Assembly: GCA_023397245.1 (NCBI GenBank)
Contig: JAEWUH010000022.1
Span: forward strand, 1 to 6,036
From: Bacillota bacterium
Lineage (GTDB): Bacteria > Bacillota > Clostridia > Oscillospirales > Acutalibacteraceae
DNA: 6,036 nt
Direction: 5' to 3'
The notes beneath the pieces were generated by a model. That model was given only the letters and a program-made list of their open reading frames with translations, made no database searches and had not been told where the DNA came from. The position numbers and the translations under genes were made by a program. Position 1 is the stretch's first letter. The number at the start of each line of letters is the position of its first letter. This document shows, one piece after another, positions 1 to 5,912 of the stretch.

Positions 1-1325
1 CCCTTATACAGAGACTGCGCGTAATTGGAAAAGGTAATGCGCGGATAGGTAAACAGTTCCCGCTCCCGCTGTTCCCGTTTTTCCTCCGGAATCGGCGGTG
101 GGGATTTCACCAGAAAGAACCGGTCGCTGTTGCTGAATTCCATATCCTTGAGCGCAAAGTCATGGGCGGAAACCGGCATTTTGCCTTTCTCAACCATGCT
201 TTCCCTGGTTTCCCGAATGATATCCTCCATCCCGATGCCGTGGGAGCACTGTTCGCTGCACAGCCCACACATGGCGCAGGAATTAATCATTTTGTTTGCG
301 TAGCGCGTTCCCATGATCACGTTTTCGTTGATAAAGATTTGCTTTGCGTAGCCTTTGGGGGACATATTGAAACGCTTCAAATGACTGCAGGCTTTCATAC
401 ACTGATTGCACCGGCATTTGAGGCACCGTTTCGCCTCTTCGATGGCTTCCCCCTCGCTGTAAACCTCCCCGGACTTTTCCACTCTCGGAGTTGGTATCGC
501 GTCCTCAAGATTGTAGTCAAGAGGAGTAAGAAAGGAACCTTCCCGTCCCCGCTCCGCGGTCATGGAGATTTTCTTAACGTACCGCTCAATGGAAAAAGCC
601 GCTCTTCTGCCCGAGCTTACCCCGTAAATAACCGAATCGTTTTTATAAAAAAGCCTGCCCCCGGCAAACAGGGAAAGCCCGCCGACCTGAAATGTTTGCG
701 GGTCGATCTGCAGCTCTTCCCCCCATTCTCCCGTACCGAGGTAAACGGCATCGTATTCCTGCATGATTTTATTCAGTTCTTCTTTATCAATCCTGTGATT
801 ATAACGAACCGAGATGCCAAGCTTTTGCACAGCCTGCATTTCCTCTTCGATGACCTTTTTTTCAAAGCATTTGCCTTCATAATTCCAGAACCTGCCGCCA
901 AGTCTTTCCGACTGCTCATAAATTGTTACGGCAAAGCCCTTTTTATCCAGCTCCAGCGCCGCGACGGCTCCGCTGATTCCGCCGCCAACAACGGCGACTT
1001 TACCCGCATTTTTCGGAACGACAAGAACTTTTTTCGGGGTATAGCCGTAGCTGACGGCCGCCCTTTCCAGTTCGCCCACGCTGATTGCCCGGTCGATCTT
1101 TTCCCTCACGCATTTCTGTTCGCAGGGATGGTCGCAAATCATGCCGATGAGCCGGGAAAACGGCATGCGCTTTTCCAGAACCTTGTATGCTTTTTTGAAG
1201 TCGCCCTTTTCCATTTCCAAATTGAAAGCCGCCACATCGATATGGATGGGGCACCACGCCGTGGTTGCTGCGGGCTCGTCGTAAATACAGCGGTCACCCG
1301 CTTCCGTCAGTTTCTGATAATCCAT
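1..1325 (-). CDS. FAD/iron-sulfur oxidoreductase, GltD-like N-terminus plus two C-terminal Fe-S clusters (C-terminus cut by window edge)
   Basis: The frame is open from an ATG at 1325-1323 to the window edge (441 codons visible, no stop). The start is set by a GGAGG at 1331-1335, five bases before the ATG. Residues 13-90 resemble the N-terminal Fe-S domain of glutamate synthase small subunit and dihydropyrimidine dehydrogenase: Cys13, Cys25, the CDHPCEQKC block (Cys64, 68, 72) and an ELERAA motif. Residues 110-145 carry the FAD Rossmann motif (VAVVGGGISG, then YEQSERLGGR). A short second FAD segment follows (YDAVYLGTGEW near 191-201, GGLSLFAGG at 215-223). The second, NAD(P)H-binding Rossmann domain inserted there in GltD is missing. 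The C-terminal part has a five-cysteine block (301, 304, 306, 309, 313) and a ferredoxin-type CxxCGxCxxxC (350, 353, 356, 360). The latter recalls HdrC/GlpC-type proteins, so a cysteine-rich domain may follow outside the window. It lies 60 bp downstream of the molybdenum hydroxylase and is probably co-transcribed. An electron-transfer partner role is inferred; the natural acceptor is unknown. Confidence 0.88.
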   Translation of the reverse strand, partial: MDYQKLTEAGDRCIYDEPAATTAWCPIHIDVAAFNLEMEKGDFKKAYKVLEKRMPFSRLIGMICDHPCEQKCVREKIDRAISVGELERAAVSYGYTPKKVLVVPKNAGKVAVVGGGISGAVAALELDKKGFAVTIYEQSERLGGRFWNYEGKCFEKKVIEEEMQAVQKLGISVRYNHRIDKEELNKIMQEYDAVYLGTGEWGEELQIDPQTFQVGGLSLFAGGRLFYKNDSVIYGVSSGRRAAFSIERYVKKISMTAERGREGSFLTPLDYNLEDAIPTPRVEKSGEVYSEGEAIEEAKRCLKCRCNQCMKACSHLKRFNMSPKGYAKQIFINENVIMGTRYANKMINSCAMCGLCSEQCSHGIGMEDIIRETRESMVEKGKMPVSAHDFALKDMEFSNSDRFFLVKSPPPIPEEKREQRERELFTYPRITFSNYAQSLYK

Positions 1326-1336
1326 ATTTACCTCCA

Positions 1337-1369
1337 GTGGGCAAAACCGGACAACCCGGCTTTGCCCAC
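1337..1369 (-). promoter_or_regulatory. Intercistronic hairpin abutting the Shine-Dalgarno of the downstream gene
   Basis: In the mRNA sense this is a 14-bp stem (13 Watson-Crick pairs and one G-U) closed by a five-base loop, GTTGT. The arms are 1356-1369 and 1337-1350. It begins 16 bases after the stop of the aldehyde oxidoreductase gene and ends one base before the GGAGG of the next gene. No T-run follows, so it is not a canonical intrinsic terminator. Likely roles are protecting the 3' end of the upstream cistron after processing, or tuning translation of the downstream one. The structure is seen in the sequence; the role is inferred. Confidence 0.75.
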
Positions 1370-1385
1370 ATCCAGTCAAAAGGTA

Positions 1386-4109
1386 TTACTTATTTTTGAG
1401 TGCTTCCAGAACTTTTTCCGGACGCGCAGGCAGCTTGGTGATACGGACTCCGCACGCGTCGTAGATCGCGTTTACGATGCCGGCATGCGGCGCGGAAAGC
1501 GGCATTTCGCCGGAACCGGCCATGCCGTAAGGCCCGTAAGGCCGCTTGGTCTCCTGATGGATGATGTCCATTTCGTCCGGAGCATCCTTGATCTGCGGAA
1601 TGCCGCAGCCCGTGAGAGTGGTATGCTTCTTCAGATCCTCGAAATCTTCCGACAGGGCCAGACCGATGCCCTGAACCAGACCGCCGTAAAGCTGGCCTTC
1701 CAGAATCGTCTTGTTCATGACCGGGCCGCAATCCGAAACGATCGTGAGTTTTTCCACCTTGACCTTGCCGGTAGTTGTGTCAACGGCAACTTCCACAAGA
1801 AGAACGCCGTACATATAGCAGGAGAACGGATTTCCCTGACCGGTTTCCACACTGCATTCTTTGCAGGGCGCGGTCCACTTGCCCATATATTTGGTGGGCA
1901 GACCTTCCGCGACAATCTCGTCATAGGTGCGGTACGTGCCGTCTTCCTTCTTCAGCGCAGCCAGCAGGTTTTCGCAGGCGACTCTTGTGGCGTTGCCGGT
2001 CATAACATTGGAACGGCTGCCGCCCGCCGGGCCGCTGTTCGGGGTCTTTTCCATATCGTTCATCACGAGACGGATCTGCTCCGGCTGAATGTGCAGGGGT
2101 TTCAGGGTTTCATGGGCGATTGTCAGAGTTCCCATATCTGCGCCCTGGCCGTGGTCTTCCCAGGAATTGCCTACGGTGACGCCCTTTGCCGTAATCTCCG
2201 CCCATGCTTCGGAGGAATCCGCGCCGTCAAGGCCGGAGCCGTAGCAAAGGAGCGTAATGCCGACGCCGTATTTCACCGAGCCGCCCTCGGCGTTTTTCGC
2301 CTGGGCCCTTTCCTTCGCTTCCTTATAAAGCGGTCTCATCTTATCAAGTGCCTGCGGCAGTACGATCGCATCCGGGTCGCATCCGTTCGGCGTCTTATCC
2401 CCTTCGCGGTAAACGTTCCGGTAACGGAATTCAAGCGGATCGATGCCGGCTTTCTCCGCAAGCTCATCCATAAGCACTTCGGAGGAGAACAGGCTCTGCG
2501 GGGAACCGTAGCCGCGGAAAGCGGAGCCCCACGCGTGGTTGGTGGCAACCGTGCGGCCGTCGCCGCGGATATTCGGGATATTGTAGCAGGCGCCGATAAA
2601 CTGGCTTCCTCTCATGGTGAGCAGGTCGCCGAATTCGCAGTACGGGCCGTGGTCGACCGTCCAGTCGGAATGCATCGCCACAAGCTTGCCGTTTTCATCC
2701 GCACCCATCTTCAGGTTGATGAAGAACGGGGACCTCTTGCCGGTATAGGTGATCTGCTGGTACATATTGAATTCAAGGTAGACCGGCTTCTTTGTGACCA
2801 TAGCCGCTACGCCCAGCAGGCCTTCCATGGTGGGGCTGAACTTATAGCCGAAGGTTCCGCCCGCCGCATTCTGCACAAGGACCAGCTTCTCCAGCGGTAC
2901 ACCGATGCCTTCCGCTACCATCAGCGCATGGAGGTGTATACCGATGCTCTTGGAATGGATGATCAGCTTGCCTTCCTCGTCGAGATAGGCAAAGCCCACG
3001 TCCGGCTCCAGCGGGAGGTGCGGCTGTCTGCCGACATAGAAATCGTCTTCCGCAACATACGGCAGTTTTTCAAACAGCGGGTCGACCTCTACGCCCTTGA
3101 CCATATGGGTTTCAAAATAAACGTTCGGTGTTCCGGGATGAATTTCAATCGCATCCGGGTCCATTGCGGCGGGAGCGCTCATATAAGCCGGAAGCTCCTC
3201 GATCTCGACCTTGACCTTTTTGGCGGCCTCCTCGGCAAAAGTGGGATTATAGGCCAACACCATAGCGATCGCGTCGCCGAACTGGAATATCTTTTTATCG
3301 TTCAGAATCGGCCTCTCTTTGCCGTTGCCCTTGTTGGAAGGGAACGCCAGACCGTTGATGCGGTTTGTTCCCGGTACATCCTTATAGGTGATTACCTTGT
3401 ATACGCCCGGCATTTTCTCCGCTTCCGATGTATCGATGGACAGAATATTCGCGTGAGAAACGGTTGCCTGAACCAATTTAATATGAAGGGTATCCTCCGG
3501 CAGCTTCATTCCCAGGTCTGCGCCGAATTCCCATGTTCCGGTAACCTTGGCTACCGCGGAGGGTCGGGGCAGGCTGGAGCCCAGCATGGTTGTGCCGTCT
3601 TTCAGCTTCGGCCAGAGCTCTTCCTTGGTCACTTCCCCGCGCATCATTCTGGCGGCGTCCATCACCGCGTCCACAAGAGGCTTGTAGCCGGTGCAGCGGC
3701 AGACGTTGCGGTTCTTCTGGAACCAGTCCCTTACCTCTTCCCGGGTCGGGTTGTTATTCTGGTCGAGCAGCGCTTTTGCGGAAACAATAAATCCGGGTGT
3801 GCAGAAGCCGCACTGCGCAGCGCCGTGGATCATCCAGGAAAGCTGCAGCGGGTGCAGGCTCTCCCTTGTTCCTACGCCTTCAATCGTGATGATCTGGGCG
3901 TCGTCCGGAACTCTTTTCATCTTTACGATGCATGACCGTGTAACCTTTCCGTCCAGAATAACCGTACAGGCTCCGCACTCGCCTTTTCCGCAGCCTACTT
4001 TGGTTCCCAGAAGAAGCAGCTGCTTTCTCAGCACATTTGCAAGGGTTGCTTCCGGATCAACCACAACACGCTTTTCCACACCGTTTACAAATAAAGTCTT
4101 TTTAAGCAT
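1386..4109 (-). CDS. mop: Molybdenum-dependent aldehyde oxidoreductase, MOP type (xanthine oxidase family, FAD-less)
   Basis: This 907-residue protein should oxidise aldehydes to carboxylic acids with water as oxygen source. It uses a molybdopterin cytosine dinucleotide cofactor and two [2Fe-2S] clusters. The length equals that of D. gigas MOP as I remember it, and long stretches align with few gaps. Residues 1-75 form the plant-ferredoxin-like domain (Cys40, 45, 48, 60). The helical second cluster domain uses Cys100, 103, 137 and 139. The catalytic domain starts near 180 (LPRPSAVAKVTG) and includes GGTFGYKF (417-424), FRGYG (531-535), the GPAGGSR cofactor loop and the catalytic base Glu868 in GSGEMP. 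Phe424, Phe493 and Tyr534 match the D. gigas pocket residues Phe425, Phe494 and Tyr535, which favours an aldehyde over a purine substrate. There is no FAD domain and no signal peptide, so it is cytoplasmic and needs an external electron acceptor. The ATG has an AAGGGGG Shine-Dalgarno seven bases upstream. Exact substrate unknown. Confidence 0.96.
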   Translation of the reverse strand: MLKKTLFVNGVEKRVVVDPEATLANVLRKQLLLLGTKVGCGKGECGACTVILDGKVTRSCIVKMKRVPDDAQIITIEGVGTRESLHPLQLSWMIHGAAQCGFCTPGFIVSAKALLDQNNNPTREEVRDWFQKNRNVCRCTGYKPLVDAVMDAARMMRGEVTKEELWPKLKDGTTMLGSSLPRPSAVAKVTGTWEFGADLGMKLPEDTLHIKLVQATVSHANILSIDTSEAEKMPGVYKVITYKDVPGTNRINGLAFPSNKGNGKERPILNDKKIFQFGDAIAMVLAYNPTFAEEAAKKVKVEIEELPAYMSAPAAMDPDAIEIHPGTPNVYFETHMVKGVEVDPLFEKLPYVAEDDFYVGRQPHLPLEPDVGFAYLDEEGKLIIHSKSIGIHLHALMVAEGIGVPLEKLVLVQNAAGGTFGYKFSPTMEGLLGVAAMVTKKPVYLEFNMYQQITYTGKRSPFFINLKMGADENGKLVAMHSDWTVDHGPYCEFGDLLTMRGSQFIGACYNIPNIRGDGRTVATNHAWGSAFRGYGSPQSLFSSEVLMDELAEKAGIDPLEFRYRNVYREGDKTPNGCDPDAIVLPQALDKMRPLYKEAKERAQAKNAEGGSVKYGVGITLLCYGSGLDGADSSEAWAEITAKGVTVGNSWEDHGQGADMGTLTIAHETLKPLHIQPEQIRLVMNDMEKTPNSGPAGGSRSNVMTGNATRVACENLLAALKKEDGTYRTYDEIVAEGLPTKYMGKWTAPCKECSVETGQGNPFSCYMYGVLLVEVAVDTTTGKVKVEKLTIVSDCGPVMNKTILEGQLYGGLVQGIGLALSEDFEDLKKHTTLTGCGIPQIKDAPDEMDIIHQETKRPYGPYGMAGSGEMPLSAPHAGIVNAIYDACGVRITKLPARPEKVLEALKNK

Positions 4110-4171
4110 TTAAGTGCCCCCTTTTCTTTTTGTGAATTTGTATCTGCCGACTATCCCCTATCCGATTATGC

Positions 4172-4209
4172 CTGCCGGAACGCTGTTTCATTCAGACACG
4201 ATCCGGCAG
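4172..4209 (-). promoter_or_regulatory. Leader hairpin about 60 bases before mop start
   Basis: A perfect 8-bp inverted repeat, CTGCCGGA at 4172-4179 and TCCGGCAG at 4202-4209, encloses 22 bases. Inside it a short CTG/CAG pairing can form in the transcript. It ends about 60 bases upstream of the mop ATG and is not followed by a T-run, so it is not a terminator in this form. It probably belongs to the same folded leader as the element at 4318-4375. A DNA operator is the alternative. Confidence 0.5.
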
Positions 4210-4317
4210 CAAATAAGATTCGATCCCCTCCTTCTCCGCTTTATTCTATTTTCTTCCACCCGGCTGAACCGTCGTATATTGCGGCGGAACGGATTGAACC
4301 CTCGCTTTTCAGGAACA

Positions 4318-4375
4318 GCCCGGTATTTCGAGGACTGACTTAGTCCGAAATAATTTTAACCGAAACAGACCGGGC
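4318..4375 (-). promoter_or_regulatory. Structured mop leader element, candidate cis-regulatory RNA
   Basis: In the mRNA sense a 7-bp outer stem, GCCCGGU (4369-4375) with ACCGGGC (4318-4324), stacks directly on a 6-bp inner stem, AUUUCG (4346-4351) with CGAAAU (4325-4330). The inner stem is capped by a GGACU/AGUCC hairpin that shares a base with it. The 17 bases at 4352-4368 form a one-sided bulge. This bulge contains GUUUCG (4361-4366), a second possible partner for CGAAAU, so two exclusive foldings exist. The position, about 210 bases ahead of a molybdenum enzyme, makes a cofactor-responsive leader plausible, because Moco RNA motifs are known upstream of such genes. I could not match it to that consensus by eye. 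Confidence 0.4.
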
Positions 4376-4526
4376 GTCTAATTTTGCCAACAAAGCCCGG
4401 AAACTCTTTCTGCCATAAAACATTACACAGTATATCCAATTTTCCGCTCATTACTTGATGGACGGGCAAAAATATCGGTAAAATGAGTGTATAAAAAAGA
4501 AGCAATGCAACGGTATAAAGAAACAA

Positions 4527-4566
4527 ATTTGAAAGGGATTCAATAAACATTGAAAGGAATTCAAAT
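4527..4566. promoter_or_regulatory. Tandem operator-like dyad, two TTGAA-N5-TTCAA sites
   Basis: Two 15-bp inverted repeats, TTGAAAGGGATTCAA at 4529-4543 and TTGAAAGGAATTCAA at 4550-4564, differ at one position. Their centres are 21 bp apart, two helical turns, so both would face the same side of the DNA. The flanks extend the symmetry: ATTTGAA at 4527-4533 mirrors TTCAAAT at 4560-4566, and TTCAAT at 4539-4544 mirrors ATTGAA at 4549-4554. This is the usual geometry for cooperative binding of two regulator dimers. It lies about 420 bp upstream of mop and 300 bp past the transporter stop, so mop is the likelier target. The regulator is not in the window and I do not recognise the motif. Confidence 0.6.
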
Positions 4567-4689
4567 AAAACAGGTTCCATATACATTACAGTGCTTCTGC
4601 TAAATAATATGTTTTTTTCTTTCGATTTATCATTTTTTGCGATTAAGTAAACAAAATTTTTCAATACGCATAATTTATTTTGTGCACTT

Positions 4690-4718
4690 ATAATAATACA
4701 TGTTTCATCATTCTACAA
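4690..4718 (-). promoter_or_regulatory. Possible vegetative promoter reading toward mop
   Basis: On the minus strand a TTGTAG (4713-4718) is followed after 17 bp by TATTAT (4690-4695). The -10 matches the consensus at five of six positions; the -35 matches only TTG. It lies downstream of the transporter terminator and would give a leader of roughly 570 bases that passes through the tandem dyad and the folded element. In such AT-rich DNA chance matches are common, so this is only a candidate. Confidence 0.25.
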
Positions 4719-4754
4719 GTGATTGTGAAAAAGATGCACCCAGGGTTAATTATT

Positions 4755-4782
4755 AGACAAACAATGTCTTAAAGGGCCTTAA
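4755..4782. repeat. Two short palindromes next to the transporter terminator
   Basis: AGACA (4755-4759) and TGTCT (4765-4769) form an inverted repeat around five bases. Adjoining it, TTAAAGGGCCTTAA (4769-4782) is a near-palindrome with a single unpaired centre offset. Both lie between the terminator and the candidate promoter at 4690-4718, where an upstream binding site could sit. They are short, so a regulatory role is a guess. Confidence 0.3.
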
Positions 4783-4788
4783 AAGGCA

Positions 4789-4833
4789 TAAAAATTCCTG
4801 CCGCGGCAAAAACAGCCGCGGCAGGAATTTTTA
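4789..4833 (-). terminator. Strong intrinsic terminator of the AEC transporter gene
   Basis: A perfect 19-bp inverted repeat (arms 4789-4807 and 4815-4833) has a seven-base loop. The core is GC-rich (CCTGCCGCGGC on the plus strand) and the outer five to six pairs are A-T, giving a T-run on the 3' side in either direction. It starts 38 bp after the stop of the transporter gene. Its near-perfect symmetry means it could work from both strands, but no plus-strand gene approaches it. It separates the transporter from the mop operon transcriptionally. Confidence 0.93.
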
Positions 4834-4871
4834 AACCCGAAGAATTTAGGGATATTTCAGATCGGCTTCCG

Positions 4872-5795
4872 TTACAGGAACTGCTGGGCAAGGGCGGAAA
4901 AAGCGGGCATCGTCAGTATGGACAGAATCGACGTGAGCGCCACGGCTTTTGAACCGAGCTCTGTGTCTCCTCCGAACTCCGCGGCAAACATTACCGTATT
5001 GGCCGCGGCGGGCGCGGCGGAAAGGAGCAGCACGGTGGTGGCAATCATTTTGTCAAAGCCGAACGGCAGCAGCGCGGCAAAAACAGCCGCCGGAACCAGC
5101 ACCAGCCGCAGCGCGGACGTTTTGTAAAGGTCCGCGTCGATAAACAGCTCCCTCAGCTTCACTCTGGAAATGAAACAGCCGATTACGATCATGGCAAGCG
5201 GGGTGTTCAGGCTGGCAAAACTTGCGACCGGCACTTCGATAATCGAAGGGACTTTAACAGAAAACGCAAAAAGCGGAAGTCCGATCGCGAGCCCGATCGT
5301 TCCGGGATTCACGAGAATCTGCTTGAGCCTGATTTTCTTTTCTCCGCTCATAATCACATAGCCGTGTGACCAGACAAACACGTTAAAGACCGCCCCGAAA
5401 ATAGCGGCGTAGGCAACCCCGGTGCTGCCAAGGACGGCCTCTACAAGCGGGATTCCCATAAAGCCGCTGTTCGAATAGGTCATAGCGTAGCGGAACACAC
5501 CCTGTTTTTCCTCCGGAGCCCTGCGGAAAAACAGATAGCTGAGCAATACCGCCAGCGCTATGGCGGCCGCGGATAAGCCCGCACAGATTAAAAGATTATA
5601 CAGGTTTACCGCCCCGATGATGCTCTGAAGCGAGGATACCGTTATGCAGGGATTGACTATGTACAGCAGAATCGACGTGATCTGCTTGGAGCCCCGGTTG
5701 GTGATGAGTTCCTTTTTTCCGCAGACGTATCCGACGATGATCATTAAAAAAAGGATCACGCATTTCTCAAGTATGGTTAAGAAAGATAAAAGCAT
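4872..5795 (-). CDS. AEC-family (auxin efflux carrier / malate permease-like) transporter
   Basis: This 307-residue inner-membrane protein is nearly all hydrophobic segments, about eight to ten, with short charged linkers. That matches the AEC family in length and layout. Visible family features are a first segment ending in GYVCGKK, an asparagine-proline in the second (Asn48-Pro49), the signature YSNSGFMGIPL at 107-117, NPGTIGLAIGLPLF from Asn163, and a C-terminal SAAPAAANTVMFAAEFGGD from about 259. The last is the second inverted-repeat half, with the usual small-residue and Asn pattern. Family members export or exchange organic anions such as malate or malonate, and others move auxin-like acids; the substrate here cannot be told. 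The ATG has a GGAG seven bases upstream. It stands 117 bp after the preceding gene and ends at its own terminator, so it is not in the mop operon. A link to carboxylates made by the aldehyde oxidoreductase is only speculation. Confidence 0.92.
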   Translation of the reverse strand: MLLSFLTILEKCVILFLMIIVGYVCGKKELITNRGSKQITSILLYIVNPCITVSSLQSIIGAVNLYNLLICAGLSAAAIALAVLLSYLFFRRAPEEKQGVFRYAMTYSNSGFMGIPLVEAVLGSTGVAYAAIFGAVFNVFVWSHGYVIMSGEKKIRLKQILVNPGTIGLAIGLPLFAFSVKVPSIIEVPVASFASLNTPLAMIVIGCFISRVKLRELFIDADLYKTSALRLVLVPAAVFAALLPFGFDKMIATTVLLLSAAPAAANTVMFAAEFGGDTELGSKAVALTSILSILTMPAFSALAQQFL

Positions 5796-5852
5796 AAAAT
5801 TTCTCCGATTTTGTTAATTTGGAAACTATGTCTGTTTTTAGGACGGGATATT

Positions 5853-5874
5853 GTGCGCCGGGGTTTCGGCACAC
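5853..5874 (-). promoter_or_regulatory. Short hairpin between the HAD gene and the AEC gene
   Basis: GTGCGCCG (5853-5860) and CGGCACAC (5867-5874) can pair over eight positions, with one G-U in the minus-strand transcript, around a six-base loop. It lies about 40 bases after the stop of the upstream gene. No T-run follows on the minus strand, so termination is uncertain. It may be a weak or factor-dependent terminator, or an operator for the transporter. No clear promoter was found in this 117-bp gap, so read-through into the transporter is possible. Confidence 0.35.
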
Positions 5875-5912
5875 CGGTATGGCGTTTTACGGCTGTGCGG
5901 CTTGGCTTTGAA

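Larger units (their letters stand above)
4110..4871. other. Long intergenic region without a convincing gene
   Basis: These 762 bp separate the transporter from the mop operon. From high to low coordinates they hold the transporter terminator, short palindromes, an AT-rich stretch (about 4400-4760) with a tandem operator-like dyad, then a GC-richer stretch (4110-4375) that can fold into stem-loops and would form the 5' leader of mop. A TATACT sequence at 4429-4434 (minus strand) could be a -10 element, but no matching -35 sits 16-18 bp away, so any promoter there would need an activator. I found no tRNA, no sigma-54 -24/-12 pair, and no reading frame with a usable ribosome binding site. Confidence 0.7.

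Noticed and set aside
162..3935. 1257-codon plus-strand open frame as a gene
   Set aside because: It is the codon-aligned antisense of two well-supported genes. Its translation is low-complexity in the way of antisense frames (rich in His, Arg, Phe), with no recognisable domain.
4280..4304. tRNA T-arm look-alike (GAGGGTTCAATCC on the minus strand)
   Set aside because: The T-loop matches the consensus, but the stem has a mismatch and the 5' acceptor strand that should pair with CGCCGCA is not found upstream; there is no anticodon arm.
4114..4338. Plus-strand 74-codon frame in the intergenic region
   Set aside because: No ribosome binding site, no recognisable features, and it overlaps the mop leader hairpins.
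4385..4480. Sigma-54 promoter candidates (TGGCA sequences on the minus strand)
   Set aside because: Neither TGGCAG near 4410 nor TGGCAA near 4385 has a GC at the required ten-base spacing.
4356..4664. Minus-strand 102-codon frame with one hydrophobic segment, a possible small membrane protein
   Set aside because: It begins with TTG and has no Shine-Dalgarno; the internal ATG choices also lack one. It overlaps the tandem dyad and the first arm of the leader fold, lies in AT-rich intergenic DNA, and matches no family I know.
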